Of a stretch of 64,000 nucleotides of DNA, positions 51,624 through 59,925 are shown one piece after another. The position numbers and the translations under genes were made by a program. The stretch is from NCBI GenBank assembly GCA_041690355.1, contig JAWLHK010000022.1:1-64000 (forward strand). The letters run 5' to 3'. Each line of letters starts with the position of its first letter. Within the stretch, counting starts at the first letter, position 1. Under the pieces are notes generated by a model that saw only the letters and a list, made by a program, of their open reading frames with translations, searched no databases and had not been told where the DNA came from. The DNA is from JAWLHK01 sp041690355 [NCBI: bacterium] (GTDB taxonomy: Bacteria > J088 > JAWLBW01).

Positions 51624-53015
51624 TCAGGATTTCTTCTGCCGGTTGCGATAGTCCGGGATGTCCTTCTGCGGAACCCGGGAGACCGCGAGGGCGTCGGGGG
51701 GAACGTCGCGGGTGACCGTCGTGCCGGCGCCCACGACCGCATTGCGCCCGACGCGCACGGGGGCCACGAGCTGCGTGTCGCTGCCGATGAAGGCGCCGTC
51801 TTCGATGACTGTCCGGTGCTTGTGCACACCGTCGTAATTGCAGGTGATCGTGCCGGCGCCGACGTTCACCTTTTCGCCGATTTCGGCATCCCCCAGGTAC
51901 GTGAGGTGATTGGCCTTCGAGCCGCGGCCGATGCGGGTCTTCTTCGTTTCGACGAAGTTGCCCACGTGCACGTCGTCGGCCAGCTCGCTGGCGGGGCGCA
52001 GGTGCGCGAGGGGACCGATGCTGCAGCCGTTGCCCACGGCCGACTGTTCGAGAACGGAGTGCGCTTTCACGTGCACGTCGTCGGCCAGCGTGCAGTCTTC
52101 GATGCGCACGCCCATTTCAATGCGGCAGCGCGCGCCGATGCGGGTCGCGCCGGCCAGGTGCGTCATCGGTTCGAGCACGGTGTCGCGGCCGAGGGCCACG
52201 TCGGCTTCCACATAGGTCCGCTGCGGATCGAGCACGGTCACGCCGGCGCGCATGTGCGCCGCGAGAATGCGCTGCTGGAGAATCGCGGCGGCTTCGGCCA
52301 GCTGCAGGCGATCGTTGATGCCGAGAAAGTCGCGGTAGTCGGGGGCCCGGTAGGCGGCGGCCTTCTTCCCCTGTTCCCGCGCGAGCCGCAGGATATCCGT
52401 CAGATAGTATTCCCCCTGCGCGTTATCGGGACGCACGGCGTCGAGCAGGGCGAAGAGGACGCCGATGTCACAGGCGTACAGGCCGGTATTGCACAGGGTG
52501 ACCTTACGTTCCTCTTCCGTCGCATCCTTGTGTTCGACGATGCGATCGACGGCGCCGTCGGCCTGCAGCAGAATACGGCCGTAGCCGGTGGGGTCCGGAT
52601 AGTCGGCGGCGAGCACCGTCACGGCCGCCCCGGACGCCGCATGGGTTGCCAGAAAGGCGCGCAGGGTGTCGTCGGTGAGCAGCGGCGTGTCGCCGGTGAG
52701 GATGAGCACGGTTCCGCCGGATGGCAGGGCCTCGCGCGCCGAGAGCACGGCGTGCCCGGTACCCCGCTGCTCGGCCTGGAGCGCGAAGCGTACCTCGGCG
52801 CGGCCCGCAAAGGCTTCGCGCACCCGGTCGGCGCCATGACCGATGACGACCACGGTGGAGGCGGCCCCGAGGCGCTGCACGAGATCGACCGGGTAGCGCA
52901 GCATCGGGCGGCCGAGCACCGGGTGCAGGACCTTGGGCAGGTCCGATTTCATACGGGTGCCCTGGCCGGCCGCCAGGATCAGGGCATGAAAGGGGACGGG
53001 AGAAGGCGAAGACAT
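51624..53015 (-). CDS. glmU: Bifunctional UDP-N-acetylglucosamine pyrophosphorylase/glucosamine-1-phosphate acetyltransferase
   Basis: A 463-residue two-domain enzyme of peptidoglycan and LPS precursor synthesis. The N-domain (about 1-230) carries the uridyltransferase loop LILAAGQGTRMKSDLPK (about 12-28). The C-domain (about 250-460) is a left-handed beta helix with hexapeptide repeats and acetyltransferase elements NHLTYLGDAEIG and NYDGVHKHRT. Start ATG 53015. The gene precedes the lipase-like gene with a 16-bp gap. Length and motifs agree with standard GlmU. Confidence 0.96.
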   Translation of the reverse strand: MSSPSPVPFHALILAAGQGTRMKSDLPKVLHPVLGRPMLRYPVDLVQRLGAASTVVVIGHGADRVREAFAGRAEVRFALQAEQRGTGHAVLSAREALPSGGTVLILTGDTPLLTDDTLRAFLATHAASGAAVTVLAADYPDPTGYGRILLQADGAVDRIVEHKDATEEERKVTLCNTGLYACDIGVLFALLDAVRPDNAQGEYYLTDILRLAREQGKKAAAYRAPDYRDFLGINDRLQLAEAAAILQQRILAAHMRAGVTVLDPQRTYVEADVALGRDTVLEPMTHLAGATRIGARCRIEMGVRIEDCTLADDVHVKAHSVLEQSAVGNGCSIGPLAHLRPASELADDVHVGNFVETKKTRIGRGSKANHLTYLGDAEIGEKVNVGAGTITCNYDGVHKHRTVIEDGAFIGSDTQLVAPVRVGRNAVVGAGTTVTRDVPPDALAVSRVPQKDIPDYRNRQKKS

Positions 53016-53207
53016 GGGGTAAACGGTATCAGATGCGGCAGAACGACGGAAATCCGGAGGGGCCGCCGGCCGGTGCGGTGAAACGGGCCGATTCGGTTCT
53101 CCCGGCGAGCCATTCCTTGTAGCATATCGATGACGCCCTGCGCAAATTTTGCGAGCGCGCCGTGCCGAGGGGCGGGCAGGCTGCCGGGCGCGCTATGACG
53201 CGCCGCC

Positions 53208-53236
53208 TTGACGCGATGCGTTAAATCGGCTAGACT
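53208..53236 (+). promoter_or_regulatory. Sigma-70-like promoter of the two small CxxC genes
   Basis: TTGACG (53208-53213) and TAGACT (53231-53236) are exactly 17 bp apart, 71 bp before the start at 53308. It should transcribe both small genes. The remaining gap up to the glmU start shows a small CGCAAA/TTTGCG dyad near 53141-53153 and nothing else. Confidence 0.65.
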
Positions 53237-53307
53237 TCAGGTATCCACCCCGCCGTTTACGCGCCCGAATCGCGCACACCTGTTCGCAAGGGGGCAGGAG
53301 GGTTACC

Positions 53308-53496
53308 ATGACGCTAGGCATACTTCTTGCTGTTTTTGTCCTCGGGGCCCTTACGGCCCAGCACCTGCTGCTCGGCGGGTCCGACGCCTGCGAACACGAG
53401 TTCGTCATGACCGAGCGGGCCGCTTACTCCGAGTTCAGCCAGGTGAAATATGTATGCGAGAAATGCGGAACGCGCCTGCACGGACAGGCTCCGTGA
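53308..53496 (+). CDS. Small membrane-anchored protein with CxxC
   Basis: A 62-residue protein. One N-terminal hydrophobic helix (about 3-20: LGILLAVFVLGALTAQHLLL) followed by a small domain with CEHE (about 28-31) and CEKC (about 49-52), i.e. four Cys/His that could hold a zinc or form a rubredoxin-like knuckle. GGAGG lies 7 bp before the ATG, so it is efficiently translated. The next gene also carries a CxxC and lies 14 bp downstream, so the two probably act together. No family recognised. Confidence 0.72.
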   Translation: MTLGILLAVFVLGALTAQHLLLGGSDACEHEFVMTERAAYSEFSQVKYVCEKCGTRLHGQAP

Positions 53497-53510
53497 CGCC
53501 GGGGGGATGT

Positions 53511-53789
53511 ATGAACGAACCGATGCGTGAGTCGATGACGATGGACAAGCCGAGACAGGTGTTCATCGAGCGCCGCGAAGGGGCCCTGGAGGGTGTTCTC
53601 CATGTGGTCGAAGCCTGCCCCGACCTGATGATCCTGGGCGACGGCGCCGTCGAGGCGCAGACCGTCGACGATGTGTCGCTCGGCCTGCTGCGCGCCAGGC
53701 ACCCCGTCTGTCAGACCTGCCAGGACCTGGAGGTGGCCGCCAGCGCCGATCGCGTTCGCTACCTTCTGGCCAGCCTCACGCGCCGCTGA
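53511..53789 (+). CDS. Small hypothetical protein with CQTC motif
   Basis: A 92-residue soluble protein with a CQTC (about 68-71) near the centre of a helical C-terminal half. The N-terminal half is Met/charged-rich (MNEPMRESMTMDKPRQ) then IERREGALEGVLHVVEACPDLMILG. It is preceded by GGGGGGAT and follows the first small CxxC gene at a 14-bp distance; a shared transcript is likely. A strong terminator-like hairpin follows at 53842. No family recognised. Confidence 0.65.
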   Translation: MNEPMRESMTMDKPRQVFIERREGALEGVLHVVEACPDLMILGDGAVEAQTVDDVSLGLLRARHPVCQTCQDLEVAASADRVRYLLASLTRR

Positions 53790-53841
53790 GCGCAGCCGCG
53801 GCTCAGCGGCCGCCCACCTGCCGGGCGACGCCGGACTGCCG

Positions 53842-53870
53842 TTTTTTGTCAGCCGCAGCCTGACAAAAAT
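53842..53870. terminator. Bidirectional terminator between small CxxC genes and glpK
   Basis: TTTTTTGTCAG (53842-53852), a 7-nt loop and CTGACAAAAA (53860-53869) form a stem flanked by T and A runs on both sides, so it works in both directions. It sits between the convergent genes ending at 53789 and 53928. Confidence 0.85.
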
Positions 53871-53927
53871 TGCGAGGCATTCCTCTGTGATCCCCGTCAC
53901 ACCCGCACGCCGCGCGGGCTTCCGGGC

Positions 53928-55406
<1,479 letters not shown>

Positions 55407-55441
55407 GCAGAACTCCGGTGCGGATGCGGAAAAAGGCAAAG

Positions 55442-55473
55442 AAAAAGGGCGGCGGAGTGACCCTCCGCCGCCC
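55442..55473 (-). terminator. Intrinsic terminator of the cold-shock gene
   Basis: Minus strand: GGGCGGCGGAG (55473-55463) pairs with CTCCGCCGCCC (55457-55447), loop GGTCA, then TTTTT (55446-55442). The stem is 11 bp, all G-C or A-T matched, 20 bp after the stop codon at 55493. Confidence 0.93.
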
Positions 55474-55492
55474 CCCAAGTGCAGGAGAAGAA

Positions 55493-55696
55493 TCAGTTGA
55501 TGCGGCTTACCCGCTGTGCCTGAAGCCCCTTGGGCCCCTGGATGATTTCGAATTCGACGGGTTCACCCTGCGTCAGGGTGCGAAAACCGTTTCCATCGAT
55601 GGCGGAGTAGTGGACGAAGACGTCCTGGCCGTCGTCCTGCTCGATGAAACCGTAACCCTTCTCTTTGTTAAACCATTTGACTTTGCCGTTCGCCAT
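55493..55696 (-). CDS. CspA-family cold-shock protein
   Basis: A 67-residue single OB-fold RNA chaperone. The RNP1 motif GYGFIEQ (about 15-21) and RNP2 DVFVHYSAI (about 26-34) are present, with [11 protein letters not shown] at the start and [14 protein letters not shown] at the end. ATG 55696 is the family start; the frame upstream is open but not protein-like. The roughly 100-nt region upstream is a candidate cold-responsive leader, though no cold-box consensus is claimed. A strong terminator follows. Confidence 0.96.
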   Translation of the reverse strand: MANGKVKWFNKEKGYGFIEQDDGQDVFVHYSAIDGNGFRTLTQGEPVEFEIIQGPKGLQAQRVSRIN

Positions 55697-55881
55697 ACGA
55701 AACACAGTCTCCGTTCCAGAAGAAAAACGTGGGTCGCGGGAGCGCTCCGGGGTATAGAGCCCTCTGGGCCAGCACGGCAACACCATATCACTCCGCCGCA
55801 AGCCCGGGCAAGAGGATTCGTTGACGCAGCGCGCCGGAGCCGGCGCCCGCCCGGGGGGCCACCGTGCGCTGCAAAGGGAAC

Positions 55882-55914
55882 AAAAAAAGCCGCCCCCGGG
55901 GAGGGGGCGGCTTT
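55882..55914 (-). terminator. Intrinsic terminator of the atp operon
   Basis: Minus strand: AGCCGCCCCC and GGGGGCGGCT form a 10-bp stem with 4-5-nt loop, ending in a T7 run (55888-55882). Lies 22 bp past the atpE stop. Confidence 0.93.
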
Positions 55915-55936
55915 CACCGGAAAACCGGAACCGGCC

Positions 55937-56257
55937 TTAGAACTTGCCGGTCAGAATGATCGCCACGACGAGCGCGTAGATGACCAGCGACTCGATCAGG
56001 GCGAGACCGATGATCATCGGCGTCGTGATCTTGCCGGCGGCGCCCGGGTTGCGGCCGATGCTGTCGAGGGCGGCCGTCACGGCGCGGCCCTGGCCCAGCG
56101 CGCCGCCGATGGCGGCCAGGCCGATGGCCAGCGCGGCGGCGATGGCGATCCAGCTGGCGTCGGTGGTGCCGGTGGCGGCGACGCCGTCCTGCGCGAACGC
56201 AGCCGAGGCCGTCAGAACGAGCGCCACGGTCGTGGCGATGGTGGTGAGTTTCTTCAT
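55937..56257 (-). CDS. atpE: ATP synthase subunit c
   Basis: A 106-residue proteolipid, longer than usual (about 80) because of an N-terminal signal peptide (MKKLTTIATTVALVLTASA, cut after AFA at about 22), a trait of several deltaproteobacterial lineages. Two transmembrane helices form the ring. The ion-binding Glu is in GLALIESLVIY (about 80-90); this is Glu at position 86 of the precursor. The polar loop is GRAVTAALDSIGRNPGA. Start ATG 56257 with AAGGAG 7 bp upstream; a hairpin lies between atpB and this gene, and a terminator follows. Confidence 0.96.
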   Translation of the reverse strand: MKKLTTIATTVALVLTASAAFAQDGVAATGTTDASWIAIAAALAIGLAAIGGALGQGRAVTAALDSIGRNPGAAGKITTPMIIGLALIESLVIYALVVAIILTGKF

Positions 56258-56279
56258 GGGACTACTCCTTCGTATGGGG

Positions 56280-56298
56280 TCGGGGAACAATTCCCCGA
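56280..56298 (-). other. Perfect hairpin between atpB and atpE
   Basis: TCGGGGAA (56280-56287) and TTCCCCGA (56291-56298) form an 8-bp perfect stem with a CAA loop in the 79-bp gap before atpE, read as RNA on the minus strand. It has no T-run, so an mRNA-stability or processing element that raises c-subunit synthesis relative to atpB is plausible. Confidence 0.6.
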
Positions 56299-56336
56299 GA
56301 CAGAACTTGCGGCAATCGTCTATCGGCGGCGACGGC

Positions 56337-57056
56337 TCAGTGGTCGTGCGCCATGGCGCCCGAGATGTACACCATCGAGAGCAGCGAAAAGACGAAGGCC
56401 TGAATGAAGCTGATGAAAATCCCGAGGCCCAGGAAGATGACCGGAATGCCGACTTCCGGAAGGTTCAGGCCCAGGGTGTGCCAGATGTTCGAGAAGATCC
56501 CGAGCACGATGTGGTCGCCGTTGATGTTGCCGTAGAGACGGATGGTCAGCGACAGGGGGCGCACGGCATGCGAGATCATTTCAATCGCGAACATGAGCGG
56601 GGCCAGCCAGATGATGGGGCCCATGAAGTGCTTGGCGTAGCCGGCGCCGTGCTCCTTGATACCGTAATAGTGGGTCAGGAGAAAGATGATGACGGCGACG
56701 GCGATGTTCGTGTTCACGTTCTGCGTCGGCGGCAGAAAGCCGGGGATGACGCCGATCAGGTTCGACACGAAGATGAAGATGAAGACCGTGCCGATGACCG
56801 GCGTGAACTTGCGCGCGAGGTGATGGCCCATGGCGTCGGAGACCATGTTGTACAGGGCCTCGGCCGAGAGCTCCATCAGGTTGCGCAGCGTGAGCTTGCC
56901 GTCGGGCAGCACGTCGTCCTTGGCCTTCTTGACCGCGCGCCCGGCCATGACCGAGGCGACGATGAGCAGCAGGGCGACGAAGATCGCGGTCGCGATGTGA
57001 TCGAGCCGCGGATCGATGTGCAGCAGTCCGCCGAACCAGGTGGTAGGGTGTTCCAT
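56337..57056 (-). CDS. atpB: ATP synthase subunit a
   Basis: A 239-residue membrane protein with five to six helices. The essential Arg is in LTIRLYGNINGDHIVLG (about 172-188, Arg175 region). Other landmarks: PVIGTVFIFIFVSNLIGVIPG and SFIQAFVFSLLSMVYI at the end. It forms the proton half-channels against the c-ring. Start ATG 57056 with TAGGAG about 9 bp upstream. The order atpZ, atpI, atpB, atpE is standard when the F1 genes lie elsewhere. Confidence 0.96.
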   Translation of the reverse strand: MEHPTTWFGGLLHIDPRLDHIATAIFVALLLIVASVMAGRAVKKAKDDVLPDGKLTLRNLMELSAEALYNMVSDAMGHHLARKFTPVIGTVFIFIFVSNLIGVIPGFLPPTQNVNTNIAVAVIIFLLTHYYGIKEHGAGYAKHFMGPIIWLAPLMFAIEMISHAVRPLSLTIRLYGNINGDHIVLGIFSNIWHTLGLNLPEVGIPVIFLGLGIFISFIQAFVFSLLSMVYISGAMAHDH

Positions 57057-57068
57057 GTGCGCTAACTC

Positions 57069-57455
57069 CTACGCGTCGGGCAGTCGTTTGCCCGGAAACA
57101 TCAGTCGAACGAGAGGCTCGCCCAGAATGCCGGCCGGCATGGCCCCGAGGCCTGCCAGCAGCGAAACGGGGGGAACCCCGAAAACGAACACCAGCGTCGC
57201 GAGAACGGCCGCGAGCGCCGCCAGCTTGAACATGTAGAGCGCGACCACCGCGCCCTTGCCCCGCCCTTCACCGAGCATCCGTTCTACGGTGAAGCGCAGC
57301 CAGCGAAAATTCAGATACCCGACCACGCCGCCGGTCAGGGTGCCGATGCCCCACCGCACGCCGAGCAGCCACCCGAGCACCGCGGCCGCGACGGCCGAGA
57401 GCCCGAGAATGCTCCACTGCATGCGATCGAGCTTACCGGTTTCTTCCCTGTCCAC
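57069..57455 (-). CDS. atpI: ATP synthase-associated protein AtpI
   Basis: A 128-residue membrane protein with about four helices, of the AtpI/UncI type, which helps assemble the c ring. Features: WGIGTLTGGVVGYLNFRWLRFTVERML (in part about 35-60), then helices to the end with PPVSLLAGLGAMPAGILGEPL. GTG 57455 gives 128 residues and a 22-bp overlap with atpZ; ATG 57422 would give 117. Neither has an ideal ribosome-binding site. Immediately upstream of atpB (13 bp). Confidence 0.85.
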   Translation of the reverse strand: MDREETGKLDRMQWSILGLSAVAAAVLGWLLGVRWGIGTLTGGVVGYLNFRWLRFTVERMLGEGRGKGAVVALYMFKLAALAAVLATLVFVFGVPPVSLLAGLGAMPAGILGEPLVRLMFPGKRLPDA

Positions 57456-57687
57456 TCAGAATCCGCAGCGAGCGCACGAAGGCGGTGAAGCCTCCGACGC
57501 TGCCCGCGAGGATGAACACCAGCAGCAGCCAGGGTTCGGTCCCGAAAACGTCATCCAGCTTCCAGCCCACCAGCGCGCCGGCCGCGATCATGGCCGTGAG
57601 CTGCATGCCTGCCGCCGCGAGCTCGGTGAGCTGTCTCAACAGCGATTTTTCGTCGCTTGGCGAGGGGTCGGCCGGCACCGGGTTCAC
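57433..57687 (-). CDS. atpZ: AtpZ-type ATP synthase accessory membrane protein
   Basis: An 84-residue protein with two transmembrane helices of the AtpZ/AtpI-like family (Mg2+-transport-linked F0F1 accessory protein). The conserved GALVGWKLDDVFGTEPWLLLVF (in part; about 36-57) with the GxxxGxxLD motif identifies it. GTG start 57687. First gene of the atp membrane operon, with its 3' end overlapping atpI. A clear promoter lies about 50 bp upstream. Confidence 0.82.
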   Translation of the reverse strand: MNPVPADPSPSDEKSLLRQLTELAAAGMQLTAMIAAGALVGWKLDDVFGTEPWLLLVFILAGSVGGFTAFVRSLRILSGQGRNR

Positions 57688-57740
57688 CGTGAGGTCACCA
57701 CGTCTGGCAACGCACGCGGAGGACCGGAAAGTAAACAGAT

Positions 57741-57770
57741 TTTATACCACGGCGGGACGCGGCGCGTCAA
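57741..57770 (-). promoter_or_regulatory. Promoter of the atpZ-I-B-E operon
   Basis: Minus strand -35 TTGACG (57770-57765) and -10 TATAAA (57746-57741) are 18 bp apart, leaving a leader of about 45 nt before atpZ. It is the only good promoter in the gap. Confidence 0.7.
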
Positions 57771-57790
57771 AGTGAAAACAGTGCCTTCAG

Positions 57791-57838
57791 GTGGAGGGGG
57801 AGAGTGGGGGAGTGGGAGAGGGGGGGATCCGGCAAGGG
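57791..57838. repeat. G-rich repeat island H
   Basis: Third copy of the GGGGGAG-type tract (57793-57827), followed by CCGGCAAGGGCC, located directly upstream of the atp promoter in the 193-bp gap to the metallo-beta-lactamase gene. Confidence 0.75.
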
Positions 57839-57880
57839 CCGCGAACGCACGCAGACCTTGCCGATCCTTTCCCCGTTCCC

Positions 57881-58852
57881 TCAGTTCCGTATCGCCTCCG
57901 AAGCGGCCGCGCGGAGAGGTGCCGGCCAGCCATGCAGCAGCACGTCGCTGCGCGGGGCTCGCCGCAGCGGGTTCAGGTCGTGTCCCGGAACGACGAGCAC
58001 GCCGGGATTCGCTTCCGCAAAGGATACGAGCTGTCCCAGAGAACGCCGGGCCGCCGGGCCGTCCGACGACACGAACGGAAGCCCGATGGAGCGGCTTGCG
58101 AGGTTTCCCTCGGTCCAGGCCGCGTCTCCGCTCAGGAAAACGGGGCCTTCAGGAAGATTGACGAGCACCGAGACGTGCCCCGGCGTATGACCCGGTGTCG
58201 AAACCACGAGTACCGAACCGTCCCCAAGCAGATCGATCGCCGCCGCGAAGGGTCCGAACGCGGGGCGGCCGCTGAAATCGAGCGGTTGCCAGCGGGCGAC
58301 CGCGTCGTATTCGCCGGGAACGTAATTGTAATCCGGCGATTCCAGACCGTGGGCGATCTCGCGATCATCAGCCACAATCCGGGCCGACGGGAACTCTTCG
58401 ACCGCGCCGACGTGCTCGGGGTGAAAGTGGGAGACGATGACTGAACGGACGCCGTCGGGATCCAGACCCTGGCGGCGCATCTGGCTGCGCACGTCCTGTC
58501 CGGGATCCTGCTCCATCGGCATGAGGCCCGCCGCGTGAATCCACCCGAGATGATCGCCGGGATCGCGGGCAATGTCCGGGTGGTGGCCGGCCTCGAACAG
58601 CAGGTCGCCGAATTGAGGGTGACGAATCAGGAATGCCGGCTGGTCCATCGCAATCTCCCCTTCGCCACCGGAAAAAACAGACCACCCGGGAATACGCATG
58701 CGCCCGGTCTCAAAGACCTCCAGGCGCAGATCGGCAACGGGAGCGGTGAGCTGGATGGGGGCAGGGGTTCCTTCATAGGCAATCATGGTGCGGCTGCACC
58801 CCCCGCCAAGGGCGCCGACGAGAAGGGCGAACAGAAAAACGTTGAGCTTCAT
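57881..58852 (-). CDS. Metallo-beta-lactamase-fold lipoprotein (lactonase-like)
   Basis: A 323-residue secreted lipoprotein. Signal to lipobox GGGC (Cys19). The MBL zinc site is SHFHPEHVG (about 141-149), HxHxEH instead of the common HxHxDH; further ligand-region motifs are STPGHTPGHVS (His in TPGH) and FLSGDAAW (Asp). The spacing is as in quorum-quenching lactonases and related N-acyl homoserine lactonase-like hydrolases, but function is inferred from the fold. Start ATG 58852 has GGAG 8 bp upstream. Expression is set by a MarR dyad pair at the divergent promoter. Confidence 0.87.
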   Translation of the reverse strand: MKLNVFLFALLVGALGGGCSRTMIAYEGTPAPIQLTAPVADLRLEVFETGRMRIPGWSVFSGGEGEIAMDQPAFLIRHPQFGDLLFEAGHHPDIARDPGDHLGWIHAAGLMPMEQDPGQDVRSQMRRQGLDPDGVRSVIVSHFHPEHVGAVEEFPSARIVADDREIAHGLESPDYNYVPGEYDAVARWQPLDFSGRPAFGPFAAAIDLLGDGSVLVVSTPGHTPGHVSVLVNLPEGPVFLSGDAAWTEGNLASRSIGLPFVSSDGPAARRSLGQLVSFAEANPGVLVVPGHDLNPLRRAPRSDVLLHGWPAPLRAAASEAIRN

Positions 58853-58862
58853 GCGTGTCTCC

Positions 58863-58912
58863 TTGTGAAGAATCTTGATATCAAGATAAAATGAAAATAG
58901 CTTGATGTCAAG
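58863..58912. promoter_or_regulatory. Divergent promoters with paired CTTGA-N2-TCAAG operators
   Basis: Two dyads: ATCTTGATATCAAGAT (58872-58887, perfect) and CTTGA-TG-TCAAG (58901-58912), centres 27 bp apart. Minus-strand promoter for the MBL gene: TTGACA (58911-58906), 17 bp, TATCTT (58888-58883), each box covered by one dyad. Plus-strand promoter for marR: TTGTGA (58863-58868), 18 bp, TAAAAT (58887-58892). The regulator would shut both. Confidence 0.82.
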
Positions 58913-58940
58913 AATCTTTTCTTCGTGGTATTATCACGGT

Positions 58941-59432
58941 ATGGAAGACATCGACGTGATCCTGGCCGAGTGGCGCCGTGAGCGGCCCGATCTGCCGCTG
59001 GGGGGAATGGAGCTTTTCGGCCTGCTCGGGCGTATCGCCGCCCTTGGGGGCAAAGCGATCGGCGGCGTTTTCGAACACCACGGCCTGAAGACCGGCGAAT
59101 TCGACGTTCTCGCCGCTCTCCGCCGCTCAGGAAAGCCCTACAAGCTGACGCCGACCCGGCTTTTCCAGGGCCTCATGCTTTCGTCGGGGGCCATGACGAA
59201 CCGGCTCGACCGTCTCGAACAGGCGGGACTCATCCGGCGCGAACCCGACCCCTCGGACCGAAGGGGAACATTGATAGTTCTGACTCCGCAGGGACTGACA
59301 TTGGTCGAAAAAGCCGTCCGCGATCACACCGCGAACGAGGAGCGCCTGATCGCATCGCTCTCCGACACGGAGCGACGAAAGCTCTCGGGCCTGCTTCGCA
59401 AGCTTCTCGCGGCGCTCGAAGCGCAGGCCTGA
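58941..59432 (+). CDS. MarR-family regulator of the metallo-beta-lactamase gene
   Basis: A 163-residue MarR protein. Winged-helix region: VLAALRRSGKPYKLTPTRLFQGLMLSSGAMTNRLDRLEQAGLIRREPDPSDRRG in parts (about 54-109), with SDRRG as the wing hairpin. ATG 58941 follows the operator region by about 30 bp; earlier in-frame codons lie in the operator. Divergent from the MBL gene with two CTTGA-N2-TCAAG dyads between. Confidence 0.92.
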   Translation: MEDIDVILAEWRRERPDLPLGGMELFGLLGRIAALGGKAIGGVFEHHGLKTGEFDVLAALRRSGKPYKLTPTRLFQGLMLSSGAMTNRLDRLEQAGLIRREPDPSDRRGTLIVLTPQGLTLVEKAVRDHTANEERLIASLSDTERRKLSGLLRKLLAALEAQA

Positions 59433-59451
59433 GCGCCTTCGGGAAATCCGT

Positions 59452-59925
59452 TTAGAGCGGATAGAACCCGCCGAGAATCGCCCCGTAGACCAGATGCGCC
59501 ACGTAGGCCGCCAGAGGGGTCTGAAAGCCGTAGTGCAGCCCGAGAAATCCCGGCGGCTCGAGCTGCCGCATTTCGGTGGGACCCGCATAGGCCCCGGCCA
59601 TGCGCGGATGAATGGAGGGGAGGATGGGAAGGCCGGCGACGAGCACGAAGGATGCGTGGACGAAGCCGGTCGCCATCCCGAGCAGCGGCGTTGCCGCTCC
59701 CCACGCGTGGAAAGCGGCGACGTAGAGCAGCGAGAAGAACCAGCCGTTCGCCAGGTGCGCGAAAAAGCCCAGGACGAGCGCGCGGTCGCGGTCGGCCGTC
59801 AGCATCGTGCCGAGCAGGTAGGGAATATTCATCCGCGTGAGGCGCAGCGACTGCGCGCCGGCGAGCAGCGTCGTGAGCACGAGGGTGCCGACGAATCCCC
59901 AGAGCAGCCAGGCGCCGACATTCAT
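59452..59925 (-). CDS. Hypothetical four-helix membrane protein
   Basis: A 157-residue membrane protein with four predicted helices (about 6-24, 50-72, 80-104, 133-152). MNVGAWLLWGFVGTLVLTT and GLHYGFQTPLAAYVAHLVYGAILGG are notable. Its ATG overlaps the stop of the GH15 gene (ATGA at 59922-59925), so it is coupled to that enzyme. No family recognised; it may be related to small multidomain PAP2-lacking lipid proteins, but this is only appearance. Confidence 0.7.
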   Translation of the reverse strand: MNVGAWLLWGFVGTLVLTTLLAGAQSLRLTRMNIPYLLGTMLTADRDRALVLGFFAHLANGWFFSLLYVAAFHAWGAATPLLGMATGFVHASFVLVAGLPILPSIHPRMAGAYAGPTEMRQLEPPGFLGLHYGFQTPLAAYVAHLVYGAILGGFYPL

